This document shows, piece after piece, positions 1 through 8,312 of a stretch of 64,000 nt of DNA. The notes beneath the pieces are model-generated. The model was given only the letters and a program-made list of their open reading frames with translations. It ran no database searches and was not told the origin of the DNA. Origin of the DNA: JBFGCM01 sp041581135. Lineage in GTDB: Bacteria; Actinomycetota; Acidimicrobiia; Spongiisociales; UBA5794. The translations under genes were made by a program, and so were the position numbers. Position 1 is the first letter of the stretch. Every line of letters begins with the position of its first letter. The stretch spans positions 12,890-76,889 of the forward strand of contig JBFGCM010000003.1 in the NCBI GenBank assembly GCA_041581135.1. Reading direction: 5' to 3'.

Positions 1-2
1 CG

Positions 3-86
3 ATGGGCGGAGCTGCGGATGGCCCACCCCCTGCCGGCCCTCTGAGCATGACGCAGCTCCCACATGCCGCCGACTCGCAGCCGTGA
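3..86 (+). CDS. possible 3' end of an upstream gene (partial)
   Basis: One frame is open from the window edge to a TGA at 84-86, which overlaps the GTG start of the next gene by four bases (GTGA), a common arrangement in translationally coupled operons. A second frame is open from base 1 to a TGA at 43-45 and could equally be the true end. Too little is present to name a product. Confidence 0.2.
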   Translation: MGGAADGPPPAGPLSMTQLPHAADSQP

Positions 87-1501
87 GTGAGTTCGACGTC
101 GTGGTGGTCGGATCCGGCCCCAACGGCTTGTCTGCCGCCGTCGAGCTCGCTCGCAGCGGCGCCCGCGTGCTGGTCCTGGAGGGGGCTTCCACCGTGGGAG
201 GCGGATGCCGAACGGAGGAGCTCACCCTCCCCGGTTTCCACCATGACGTGTGTGCCGCGTTTCATCCACTCGGCATCTCCTCGCCGTTCTTTCGGGCGTT
301 GCCCCTCGAGGACCACGGCTTGCGCTGGCTGCACCCCGAGGTCTGCGTTTCCCACCCGCTGCCGGCCGGACGGGCCGCGACGATGATGCGCTCCCTCGAG
401 GACACCATCAGCGGGTTGGGCGTGGACGGCGACGCCTATCGGCGTTTGATCCAACCGCTGGTCTCCGATGCAGATGCCGTGCTCGCCGAGGCGCTCGGAC
501 CGATCATCCACCGGCCGCGAAGCCTGACGGCGTTGGTCCGGCTCGGCCTTGCGGGCCTGCCGTCGGCGACGAGGACGGCGGCACGGTTCGGCACCCAGGA
601 GGGCCGGGCGCTCCTCGCCGGCACCGCGGCCCACAGCTTCGGACTTCTGTCGTCGCCGTTCACCGCGGCGGTTGCGGTGATGCTTTTGCTGGCCGGCCAT
701 CACCGCGGGTGGCCAGTCGCCGAGGGTGGGTCTGCCGCCATCACCGATGCGCTCGTCTCGTACCTCGAGTCTCTCGGAGGCACGGTGCAGACCGGTGTCT
801 GGGTGCGCGATCTCGATGACGTCCCGCCGGCTACTGCAGTCCTGTTCGACGTGGCTCCGTCGCACCTCGCCGCCATCTGTGGTGATCGGCTGCCGGCGGG
901 GTATCGCACGCGGCTGTTTCGATGGCGCCACGGCCCGGGGGCATTCAAGCTCGATGTCGCTCTCGACGGGCCCGTGCCGTGGACCGACGCGGCGAGCCGG
1001 CGCGCCGGCACCGTGCACGTCGGGGGCACGTTCCAGGAGGTGGCTGCTGCCGAGGCGGACGTGGTGCGAGGGGTGCACCCGGAGCGGCCGTTCGTCCTGG
1101 TCGGACAGCAATCGGTGCAAGATCCGACCCGGGCGCCTGTAGGGCGGCACACGGTGTGGGCCTACACCCACGTTCCGGCCGGCTCCACCGTCGACATGAC
1201 CGAGCGGATCGAGGCCCAGATCGAGCGGTTCGCCCCCGGCTTCCGAGACCGCATTCTGGCTCGTGCCACCATGAACCCCCGCAGGCTGGAGTCACACAAT
1301 CCCAACTACATCGGGGGGGATGTGGCCGGGGGCGCGTTCGACATGCGCCAGCTCGTGGCACGACCGGTACCGGCATTGGACCCGTACGCCACACCGCTCC
1401 CGGGCGTCTACCTCTGCTCCGCCTCCACACCGCCCGGCGCCGGCGTCCACGGTATGTGCGGGTATCAGGCCGCCCGCTCGGTGCTACGCCGCCACGGTTG
1501 A
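83..1501 (+). CDS. CrtI/phytoene-desaturase-like FAD-dependent oxidoreductase
   Basis: 472-aa flavoprotein of the carotenoid-desaturase/amine-oxidase type. Seen: an N-terminal dinucleotide-binding site (VVGSGPNGLSAA, from about residue 8), followed by the EGASTVGGGCRTEE segment that positions FAD, and a C-terminal FAD-contacting segment (LPGVYLCSAS, then PGAGVHGMCGYQAA) near residues 440-465. Length and order fit the family. The GTG at 83 is chosen because the Rossmann motif follows at once. No other carotenoid gene (crtB, crtE) is visible, so the substrate is unknown. Family members also act on retinoids, polyprenyl compounds and other hydrophobic substrates. The family call is firm; a carotenoid role is not. 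Confidence 0.85.
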   Translation: MSEFDVVVVGSGPNGLSAAVELARSGARVLVLEGASTVGGGCRTEELTLPGFHHDVCAAFHPLGISSPFFRALPLEDHGLRWLHPEVCVSHPLPAGRAATMMRSLEDTISGLGVDGDAYRRLIQPLVSDADAVLAEALGPIIHRPRSLTALVRLGLAGLPSATRTAARFGTQEGRALLAGTAAHSFGLLSSPFTAAVAVMLLLAGHHRGWPVAEGGSAAITDALVSYLESLGGTVQTGVWVRDLDDVPPATAVLFDVAPSHLAAICGDRLPAGYRTRLFRWRHGPGAFKLDVALDGPVPWTDAASRRAGTVHVGGTFQEVAAAEADVVRGVHPERPFVLVGQQSVQDPTRAPVGRHTVWAYTHVPAGSTVDMTERIEAQIERFAPGFRDRILARATMNPRRLESHNPNYIGGDVAGGAFDMRQLVARPVPALDPYATPLPGVYLCSASTPPGAGVHGMCGYQAARSVLRRHG

Positions 1502-1553
1502 CGGTCAAGTGCGGCCTGTTGCAGCCCGATACATCTGCAGAGGAACCACACAG

Positions 1554-2033
1554 ATGGCCACGTCTCACATACGCGTCCAAGGAGCCGGATTCAGCCTGGC
1601 TCGATCGGTATTGGTCGCGCTCGCCGCCGCTGCAGCTGCGGCCGCGGTGTGGTTCCTCGGCGTTTCGTTGCTGGGATACGTCTCGTGGCTGCGGAACTAC
1701 CTCGGCGTTCTCAGCCTCGGTGTGGGTGCAGGGGCCGCATATGGTGCGCTGTGGGGAGCAAATGAGCATCGAGGCTGGAGAATCCAGGCCATCTCCGTGC
1801 TGGCGGCCGTCGTCATGCTGGCCATCGGCCAGGCGTGGGTGACGCGACTCGTGATCATCCGTGACGCCGCCACAGTGCTCGACGTCCACGGCGCCGCCAT
1901 CATCGCCCCCGTGTCGACCTACTGGCGGGTGATGTCGATCGGTTTGTTCGGCACCAATCCCCCTGGGATCGTGTACTGGGGTATCGCCATCGGCTATGCC
2001 ATCGCCATCCCGAGGGCTCGCGACGAGTTCTGA
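1554..2033 (+). CDS. small multi-pass membrane protein, function unknown
   Basis: 159 aa. The frame is open further upstream, but the ATG at 1554 is preferred because a GAGGA ribosome site lies about ten bases before it and the upstream frame is antisense-like sequence inside the oxidoreductase gene. Four hydrophobic segments are visible (roughly residues 14-35, 40-62, 78-100 and 130-152); the first is very alanine-rich. I recognise no enzyme motif. It lies 52 bases after the CrtI-like gene on the same strand and may share its transcript. Confidence 0.7.
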   Translation: MATSHIRVQGAGFSLARSVLVALAAAAAAAAVWFLGVSLLGYVSWLRNYLGVLSLGVGAGAAYGALWGANEHRGWRIQAISVLAAVVMLAIGQAWVTRLVIIRDAATVLDVHGAAIIAPVSTYWRVMSIGLFGTNPPGIVYWGIAIGYAIAIPRARDEF

Positions 2034-2037
2034 GTGC

Positions 2038-2358
2038 TCAGCGGGGTGAGACCCGCTCCTGGTGGTCGGCGTTCGCCTCCATCTCGCGGACGTAGGACTC
2101 GATCTTGCGCTCTTCCCACTCGGCGGCGAATCGGCTGCCGCTGAAGAAGAGCGTCACGGCGTGGGCGGCCACGCCAATCCCCCAGCCAAACAGCACCCAC
2201 ATGAAGAACCAGCCTTCACCGGTGAAGACGTCGATGATGAACAGTGCGGCGTTCACCAGCAGGTAGATCGCCAGGTGGATGTAGAACCCCCTGATCTCCT
2301 CGACGCGCTCCCGCGCCTTGGCATAGAGATCGTTGGGCGTCATGGAACCGGTGGTCAT
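2038..2358 (-). CDS. 2TM domain protein
   Basis: 106 aa. The start at 2358 is set by a perfect AGGAGG (complement of 2367-2372) nine bases upstream; the open frame extends further but without a better site. After a short charged helix (AKARERVEEIRGFYIHLAIY) come two closely spaced membrane helices (about residues 26-48 and 54-76) and a charged amphipathic tail. That matches the 2TM family (PF13239), small membrane proteins sometimes fused to histidine kinases. The stand-alone form has no assigned function. It converges with the membrane protein before it, with only four bases between the stops. Confidence 0.8.
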   Translation of the reverse strand: MTTGSMTPNDLYAKARERVEEIRGFYIHLAIYLLVNAALFIIDVFTGEGWFFMWVLFGWGIGVAAHAVTLFFSGSRFAAEWEERKIESYVREMEANADHQERVSPR

Positions 2359-2452
2359 CCGTACCACCTCCTGTCCACATCGAACCTGAGGGTCGGAGTC
2401 CGGCCTAGGGCCGAAGGTCCGCTCCGGTCTCGATCGGCGCGACAATGGCGCC

Positions 2453-3148
2453 ATGTGCGGACGATTCGTGCAGGCGGAACCAGTGGACTACTACGCCGAC
2501 TTCCTGGCTGCGGCCACGGTGAAGACCGAGGCGCTGAAGAAGAGTTGGAACGTCGCACCCACCGATTCGGTCTATGCGGCGGCAGAGTTCAAGGGAGAGC
2601 GTCAGCTCGGGACGTTCCGATGGGGTCTGCTGCCGTTCTGGGCCAAGGACCGCAAGATGGCGGCGCGCAACATCAACGCCCGTGCCGAGACCGTGGCAGA
2701 GAAGCCGGCCTTCCGTGACTCGTTCGCCCGGAAGCGGTGCCTCATCCCCGCCGACGGGTTCTACGAGTGGGAGCCGAAAGAGCGCGGCAAGCTGCCGCAC
2801 TTCATCCACTCCATCGATGGCAAGCCGCTGGCGCTGGCAGGGCTGTGGTCGTCGTGGCGTGACCCCGAAACCGCCGAACGCCTCAAGACGTGCACGATCA
2901 TCACCGGCCGACCGAACAGCGTGGTGAGCCCCATCCACGATCGCATGCCGGTGGCTCTGCTTCACGATGCATGGGACACCTGGCTCGATCCCGACTTTCA
3001 CGATGTCGATGTGTTGCTGGATCTGCTCAAGCCGATCCCGGGCCGCTTGGTGACCGCATACCCCGTTTCGACGCTGGTCAACAAGGTGCAGAACAACGTC
3101 CCCGAGTGCATCGCGCCGCTGGAGACCCCCGCTGCGGATGCCGACTAG
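2453..3148 (+). CDS. yedK: SRAP/YedK (HMCES) abasic-site-processing protein
   Basis: 231-aa SOS-response-associated peptidase family protein. The family forms a thiazolidine crosslink with abasic sites in single-stranded DNA, protecting them during replication. Visible hallmarks are MCGRF at the N-terminus, with catalytic Cys2 after removal of Met1; NAR with Asn75; GFYEW with Glu105; and HDRMP with His162. These correspond to the Cys2, Asn75, Glu105 and His160 described for E. coli YedK. The ATG at 2453 is fixed because Cys must be residue 2. There is no clear Shine-Dalgarno sequence; GACAAT six bases upstream could be a -10 element giving a leaderless mRNA. No LexA box was recognised. Confidence 0.95.
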   Translation: MCGRFVQAEPVDYYADFLAAATVKTEALKKSWNVAPTDSVYAAAEFKGERQLGTFRWGLLPFWAKDRKMAARNINARAETVAEKPAFRDSFARKRCLIPADGFYEWEPKERGKLPHFIHSIDGKPLALAGLWSSWRDPETAERLKTCTIITGRPNSVVSPIHDRMPVALLHDAWDTWLDPDFHDVDVLLDLLKPIPGRLVTAYPVSTLVNKVQNNVPECIAPLETPAADAD

Positions 3149-3172
3149 CTGCGATGCCCGGTGACGGGCGGC

Positions 3173-3586
3173 TCAGGAAGCCGTCGTCTTGCCGCCGGGA
3201 ACGAGGTGGGCGATGGTGGCGCCGAGGAGCGCTCCGATCACGCCCAGCAGCAGTGCTTCCAGCAGCAGGCTCATGCCGTCCACCAGCGGCACCCCGTCGA
3301 GCCGGCGACCGATCCTGAGCAGCAGCGCCACGATCGCGACGTTGATCAGCCCGGCGACACCGGCTCCGAGGCCGGCCGGCCAGCTCAGCCGGGGACCTCC
3401 GTGCAGCCGATACGCAATGGGCATGACGGCGGCGACGATGAAGGGAAAGAGAAAGTAGTTGGACTCCGGGTTGAGCCACCCGACCACAGCCCACACCGCC
3501 GCAATGCTGCCGGAGAGGTAGACGAACGGGTTTCTGTCGGCGTTGTCAGGATCGTGTTCCTCGGCCACGGCACCTCTGGCCCGCAT
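3173..3586 (-). CDS. hypothetical four-helix membrane protein
   Basis: 137 aa from the ATG at 3586 (the frame is open 23 codons further). A charged N-terminus (AEEHDPDNADRNPF) precedes four hydrophobic stretches (about residues 24-42, 45-62, 72-94 and 108-128). No family is recognised. Its start codon overlaps by one base the TGA of a 58-aa gene immediately upstream (TGATG), so the two are probably made together. It is convergent with the SRAP gene. Confidence 0.6.
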   Translation of the reverse strand: MRARGAVAEEHDPDNADRNPFVYLSGSIAAVWAVVGWLNPESNYFLFPFIVAAVMPIAYRLHGGPRLSWPAGLGAGVAGLINVAIVALLLRIGRRLDGVPLVDGMSLLLEALLLGVIGALLGATIAHLVPGGKTTAS

Positions 3587-3762
3587 CAGTGAAGCGTTCT
3601 GAGCCCGAACCAAGCATACGTGAGGATCCACACTCCCACCGTGAACAGGCGCCACTCGGGATATCGCCTCACCAGAAACAATGCGGCAGCGAAGATCACG
3701 GTGGCGGCGGCCACTTGGGCCAACACCCCGCCGTCGGTGCTGGGGAGGAGCAGATCGATCAC
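3586..3762 (-). CDS. 58-aa single-helix or double-helix membrane protein
   Basis: Short gene starting at GTG 3762 and ending in a TGA that shares one base with the ATG of the next gene. The product begins VIDLLLPSTDGGVLAQ and has two hydrophobic stretches (about residues 14-30 and 38-53) around an RRYPEWR loop. Codon third positions are GC-rich like those of the neighbours. Evidence is the overlap, the composition and the membrane-like sequence. No homologue is recognised. It may be a small partner subunit of the 137-aa membrane protein. Confidence 0.5.
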   Translation of the reverse strand: MIDLLLPSTDGGVLAQVAAATVIFAAALFLVRRYPEWRLFTVGVWILTYAWFGLRTLH

Positions 3763-3814
3763 GTCACGGCAACCGGGGTGGCGTGGTGATTCTTCCGGCC
3801 GCTATGTTGCAGGG

Positions 3815-4096
3815 ATGCTGCACCCGGTCTTGGACGGTGCCTTCGACGATCTGCTGGCGGCATGGCGCCGGTATCAGGAGCGCCCCCACCGGCTCCTGGA
3901 TCTGGCGACCGCTCGTGCCCGACTCGACGAGGAGCGGTGGCGGGTGCACCGGCTGCGCCGGGCGCTGCATCCCGAGGCTGCAGAGGCAGGGGAGGCACGT
4001 GAAGTGGTCACGTGCCCGGTGCTGGATGCACAGGTGTTTCTCTACGGCGGCGAGGAGCCGACGTGTGTGTGCGGCGAGCTGGCGCACAACGGGTGA
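3815..4096 (+). CDS. hypothetical 93-aa protein with C-terminal CxC
   Basis: Soluble, arginine- and leucine-rich, probably helical (LATARARLDEERWRVHRLRRAL), ending with a short cysteine-containing segment (TCPVLDAQVF, then TCVCGEL). Third codon positions are strongly GC-biased, which supports coding. The ATG at 3815 follows TATGTT (3803-3808) by six bases, so the message may be leaderless. No family recognised; a small metal-binding or regulatory protein is possible. Confidence 0.55.
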   Translation: MLHPVLDGAFDDLLAAWRRYQERPHRLLDLATARARLDEERWRVHRLRRALHPEAAEAGEAREVVTCPVLDAQVFLYGGEEPTCVCGELAHNG

Positions 4097-4200
4097 CCTG
4101 GCGTACTGACTAGCGCGGCTGCTTCTCGGCAGAACGGTGCGCGTTGGTCAGCCCATAACGGGCTACCTTGTAGCTACTCTCATCAGAGGAGCCAGGGGGA

Positions 4201-7200
4201 ATGAAGCCACTGCGATTGATGCTGGCGCTCGTCGTGGCGTGCACGACGGTCCTCGCCGCCGATGCCGCACACGCCGCGCCGGGATCGATCGACGGCACCG
4301 TCACGGTCGACGGGGCGGTCGCGTCCGGCGTCACCGTGGCCGCGTTCGACGTGTCCAACCAGCTGGTCGGGTCCGACGTCACGGATGGTTCCGGCGCGTA
4401 CAGCATCGCCGGCCTCGACCCGGCGGACTATCGCGTCCGGTTCGATCCCGGGCCCGGGATCGGCATCGAGTGGTACATCGACCAGTACTCGTGGACCACG
4501 GCCACCCCGGTCACCGTCCCCGACGGCGGGGCGGTCGCCGGCATCGACGGTCAGCTGAGCACCCTCACCGGATCGCCGGGCACCATCACAGGCACCGTCA
4601 CCAACAGCAGCACCGGCGACCCCATCGGCGGCATCTGTGTCACCGCCTACACGGAGTTCGGCTCCGTCGTCGCCGGCAGCGACACGAGCGATTCCGGTGG
4701 GGTGTACTCCATCGGAGTGATCGAAACCGGCCAGCAGGTCGACTTCTTCAAGGTCGAGTTCGTCGACTGCGGCATCGGGGTCCGACTCACCGAGTGGTAC
4801 GACGACGAGCGCAACTACGAGGAAGCGACTCCCGTGGCGGTGACGCGGGGCCAGACCACGACGGGCATCGACGGGCCGCTCGATGGCGCCGGTGAGATCC
4901 AGGGGATGGTTCGCTATCAGGGCGGTGGCCAGCCCGATGAGTACTGCATCAACCTGTTCGACGCCACCAGCGGAGCGACCTTCCCATTGCTCGCCGACTT
5001 GGAGAGCGCCACTGCGGTCGGTTCACCGACCTACGTGGTGTCGGGCATCGTGCCGGGCACGTACTACTTGCAGGCGGCGCCGTGCTCTAGTGGCAACCTG
5101 GTTCCCGGTTGGTACGGCAGCATCGATGGCTCGTTCGAGGATGCCCTGGGGCTCGTCATCGGCAGCGACGAGACGTTCACCGGGGTCGACATCACCACGT
5201 ACCGCGGCAACAGCGCGTTCACCGTGTTGAGCACGGGTCAGTCCGCCACCACCGACACCGGCAACGGAGCCACGGCGGGCGACCCCTTGGTCAGTACGCT
5301 GGCCATCGTGGGCCCCGGCTCGTTCGAGGACTACGTCTTGGTCGTCGAACCGGCCACTCCCAGAGGACCGACGCCGTCTGAGCTCGTGCCCTTCGGTTTC
5401 GAGACCGAGATCGACGTGCCGCCCCTCCCGGCAGGCGTGACCTACGCGGCCACCTTCGAGATCGACGCCGGCGTGGTTCCCGGGGGCCACGACAGGCTGA
5501 GCCTGGCGGTGGGCTACGACGGTCTCTTGGTTCCCGACTGCACCGGGCCGGATCCGGTGCTGCCCTGCGTCATGTCGCGAACCGTGCAAGGCGACACTGA
5601 TGTCGTGATCAGCGTGGCCGGCGAGACCTCCGGCATCTTCTCCTTCGGAACGCCCGCGGGCGGTGTGATCCGAGGCAGCGTGACGGCGGACGTCGGTGGG
5701 GCGGCACTCGCCGGGATCTGCGTCTTCGGTGATGTCGCCGGCAGTACCGCCGCGGCCGTCACCACGGCCGTCGGGACCTACGCACTGGGTCTCGGACTCG
5801 CAGGCGACGTGAAGGTCTCCTTCCAGGACTGCGCCGATCCAGTGAGCCCGGCGTATGCCACCGAGTGGTACGACAACGTGCCGGACGCAGGAGCCGCCAC
5901 CACGGTCGCCGTGTCCGGTGGCGCCATCGTCTCGGGCATCGATGCCTCGCTGGCACCCGCCGCTTCGATCCGAGGGGTCGTCACGGACGGTTCCACCGGA
6001 CTGCCATTCGTCGGTCCGGACCAGGCGCCCGGTGTCGAGGGGCTCTGCGCCAATGCCGTCGCCGGCGGCTACCGCGTGGGGCCGCCCGCATGGGTGCAGG
6101 CTGACGGTACCTATCGGCTGGTCGGGCTCTCCGCAGGCACGTTCACGGTGCTGGTGGGCCCTTGCGGCAACGAACCGGCACCAGGTTCGTACGTTCCCAC
6201 CTGGTACGACGCTGCCGCCGGGTCAGTGCAACCGGCGGACGCTGCCGGCGTGGTGGTGACCACCGGTGGCGAAACCGCCGGTATCGACCTGACCGTCGAC
6301 GAGGGCGTCTCGGCCCATCTGCTCGACGCCGAAGCCGGCGAAGCCGTCGTGCTCGATCTGGCCGCCGGCATAGGCGTGACCCTCAGCCATCCCTCGGGTG
6401 GATACCTGGCCGCCATCGTCGCTCCGGGCTCCTCCGGTGGGGGATTCCTCGGCCTCGACGTCACCCTGATCCACCACAACGGCGGCCCCGGGACCCCGGC
6501 AAGCGCTACCTTCACGGTGCCGGCGGCGAGCATCCCGGCCGGGGCGGCGCCCTTCCACCTGGATCCCTACTTCGACGGCACCACGGTGGTGCCGTGCGTC
6601 GTCGCCGGCGCCGATCCATGCTCCTCGGCGAAGTACCTCTCGTCGGGCGGTCATGCCGTCGCCGTCCTCGCCGGTGCTCCCGGCACCTGGACGTTCGCCT
6701 ACGACGTGCCGCCGGTCCTGCCCGGTCCATGGACCGACTCGTTCGTGGGCGACTTCGATGGTGACGGCCTCGACGACCTCGCTCTCTACACCGAGTCTGA
6801 CGGTACATGGTGGGTGCATCGATCCAGCTCGTACGACTTCGTGCCGGAGTGGTGGGCGACGTTCAGCACCACGACGGGCTGGTCACCTCAGCTCGTCGGT
6901 GATTTCACTGGTGACGGGTTGGATGACATCGTGTCCTATCACGAGGGGACGGGTCGGTGGTGGGTGAACCGGTCGACGGGTTCGTCGTTCGTGTTGGAGT
7001 GGTGGGCGACGTTCAGCACCACGTCGGGGTGGGATCCCCAGCTGGTGGGTGATTTCACCGGTGACGGCAAGGACGACGTCGTGTCCTATCACGAGGGGAC
7101 GGGTCGGTGGTGGGTGAACCGTTCCACCGGCAGCACCTTCGGCCTCGAGCTGTGGACCACGTTCGGCACCAAGTCGGGTTGGGGGCCACAGCTGGTGGGT

Positions 7201-7623
7201 GATTTCACCGGCGACGGCAAGGACGATGTCGTGTCCTACTACGAGGGGCTCGGGCGATGGTGGGTGAACGTGTCGACGGGCTCGACGTTCGTACAAGGAC
7301 TCTGGTCGACGTACGCCACCACCTCGGGATGGCACCCGTACCTCGTGGGGGATTTCACCGGTGACGGCAAGGACGACCTGGCCACCTACTACGAGGGGCT
7401 CGGCCGCTGGTGGGTCAACGCCGCCGCCACCGACACGTTCGAGCTGAGCCTGTGGACCACCTTCGGTACGCCGAGCGGGTGGACGATTCGCGTCGCTGGC
7501 GATTTCACCGGTGACGGTGCCGACGACATCGCCAACTACCACCCCGGTACGGGCCGGTGGTGGATCAGCGAATCGGGAGACAACACCTTCGACACGAGAT
7601 TGTGGTTCGAACCGAGGTCGTGA
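4201..7623 (+). CDS. secreted multidomain protein: carboxypeptidase-regulatory/SdrB-like repeats plus FG-GAP-like propeller repeats
   Basis: 1140 aa. A clear signal peptide (MKPLRLMLALVVACTTVLA, cut near AHA-AP) starts it, with AGGAG plus GGGGGA just upstream. Residues ~30-840 hold several prealbumin-like/SdrB-like modules recognisable by GxITGTVT...PIGGICVTAY and GxYSIxGL motifs, each ending with a T(T/A)GIDG turn. Residues 849-1140 are six near-identical 50-aa FG-GAP/VCBS-type units starting VGDFTGDGKDD, a calcium-loop pattern. No catalytic site is visible and there is no sortase motif or C-terminal anchor. It is probably released or loosely wall-bound and may bind glycans or other proteins. 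Confidence 0.85.
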   Translation: MKPLRLMLALVVACTTVLAADAAHAAPGSIDGTVTVDGAVASGVTVAAFDVSNQLVGSDVTDGSGAYSIAGLDPADYRVRFDPGPGIGIEWYIDQYSWTTATPVTVPDGGAVAGIDGQLSTLTGSPGTITGTVTNSSTGDPIGGICVTAYTEFGSVVAGSDTSDSGGVYSIGVIETGQQVDFFKVEFVDCGIGVRLTEWYDDERNYEEATPVAVTRGQTTTGIDGPLDGAGEIQGMVRYQGGGQPDEYCINLFDATSGATFPLLADLESATAVGSPTYVVSGIVPGTYYLQAAPCSSGNLVPGWYGSIDGSFEDALGLVIGSDETFTGVDITTYRGNSAFTVLSTGQSATTDTGNGATAGDPLVSTLAIVGPGSFEDYVLVVEPATPRGPTPSELVPFGFETEIDVPPLPAGVTYAATFEIDAGVVPGGHDRLSLAVGYDGLLVPDCTGPDPVLPCVMSRTVQGDTDVVISVAGETSGIFSFGTPAGGVIRGSVTADVGGAALAGICVFGDVAGSTAAAVTTAVGTYALGLGLAGDVKVSFQDCADPVSPAYATEWYDNVPDAGAATTVAVSGGAIVSGIDASLAPAASIRGVVTDGSTGLPFVGPDQAPGVEGLCANAVAGGYRVGPPAWVQADGTYRLVGLSAGTFTVLVGPCGNEPAPGSYVPTWYDAAAGSVQPADAAGVVVTTGGETAGIDLTVDEGVSAHLLDAEAGEAVVLDLAAGIGVTLSHPSGGYLAAIVAPGSSGGGFLGLDVTLIHHNGGPGTPASATFTVPAASIPAGAAPFHLDPYFDGTTVVPCVVAGADPCSSAKYLSSGGHAVAVLAGAPGTWTFAYDVPPVLPGPWTDSFVGDFDGDGLDDLALYTESDGTWWVHRSSSYDFVPEWWATFSTTTGWSPQLVGDFTGDGLDDIVSYHEGTGRWWVNRSTGSSFVLEWWATFSTTSGWDPQLVGDFTGDGKDDVVSYHEGTGRWWVNRSTGSTFGLELWTTFGTKSGWGPQLVGDFTGDGKDDVVSYYEGLGRWWVNVSTGSTFVQGLWSTYATTSGWHPYLVGDFTGDGKDDLATYYEGLGRWWVNAAATDTFELSLWTTFGTPSGWTIRVAGDFTGDGADDIANYHPGTGRWWISESGDNTFDTRLWFEPRS
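6745..7620 (+). repeat. six in-frame tandem repeats, exact 150-bp period
   Basis: Units begin at 6745, 6895, 7045, 7195, 7345 and 7495, each coding for V/A-GDF-T/D-GDG and then a GRWWVN core. Units 2-4 are almost identical at DNA level over long stretches (for example the segment after 'gatttcaccggtgacgg'). The exact spacing and DNA identity point to recent duplication or gene conversion. Confidence 0.95.
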
Positions 7624-7627
7624 CGCC

Positions 7628-7648
7628 CCGCCCGGCAGGGACGGGCGG
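7628..7648. terminator. hairpin between convergent genes
   Basis: A perfect 7-bp stem (ccgcccg / cgggcgg) with a 7-base loop lies four bases after the stop of the FG-GAP gene and 19 bases from the stop of the lipoprotein gene. There is no T-run. It could serve both strands. Confidence 0.45.
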
Positions 7649-7667
7649 TGCGGTCGCCGCCGGCCCT

Positions 7668-8243
7668 TCAAGGCAGCAGCACCTCGCGGATCTTGGCTTC
7701 CAGATCGGCCTCGAAGATGGCCCCGTTGTGCTGGTCGACGATCTCGCCGAGCTCGTTGATGAAGAGCGTCGTCGGCATGGCAAATCCGCCGATCTCCGTG
7801 TAGATCGCGCCGTTGGCGTCCTCGACCAGGGTGTAGGTGACGCCGGTCTCCTCGGCGAGGCGCAGAGCATCCGGGCGCGCATCCTGGATGTCGATTCCCA
7901 CGAACGTCACCGCCCCGCCCAGCTTGGCGTTGACGGCCTCGAAGTCGGGCATCTCCGCGATGCATGCCGGGCACCACGAGGCCCAGAAGTTCGCCACCAC
8001 GGGAGTGCCTATGAAGTCGGCCAGGGTGCCCTCCTCGCCGGTCGCGAAGTACTCGAACGGCAGGTCGGGTGCGGGATCGCCGCGCAGCACCGGCCCGGCG
8101 GAAGGGACCGCGGTCGTGCCGTCCACGGCGGTCGTGGTGACCGGTGCGGGCGACTCGGTGGAGTCTGCATCGCCGCTGCCGCCACAGGCCGCCGCGACCA
8201 GGCAGAGTGCGGTCAGCGTCGTGACGAATGGTCTCGTGCGCAT
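7668..8243 (-). CDS. TlpA-like thioredoxin-fold lipoprotein
   Basis: 191 aa from the ATG at 8243 (GAGG lies just upstream; the frame is open eight codons further). It has a lipoprotein signal with lipobox VAAC, an acidic Ser/Thr linker and a thioredoxin-like domain. The active site WCPAC lies in FWASWCPACIAEMPDFEAV, followed by VGIDIQDAR and a cis-Pro-like GFAMPTT. The family carries out disulfide reduction or isomerisation outside the membrane, for example for cytochrome c or secreted cysteine proteins. It directly follows, on the same strand, a Tat-exported cysteine-rich protein, a plausible client (inference). Confidence 0.88.
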   Translation of the reverse strand: MRTRPFVTTLTALCLVAAACGGSGDADSTESPAPVTTTAVDGTTAVPSAGPVLRGDPAPDLPFEYFATGEEGTLADFIGTPVVANFWASWCPACIAEMPDFEAVNAKLGGAVTFVGIDIQDARPDALRLAEETGVTYTLVEDANGAIYTEIGGFAMPTTLFINELGEIVDQHNGAIFEADLEAKIREVLLP

Positions 8244-8312
8244 GGAACCTCGAACGTGTTCGTACATTGCTAGAACGATGCGAGCCCGGACGATGTTCCC
8301 GGGAAGTGTCGG

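Noticed and set aside
945..1889. 314-aa minus-strand open frame
   Set aside because: Antisense across two plus-strand genes, Arg-rich and without family features.
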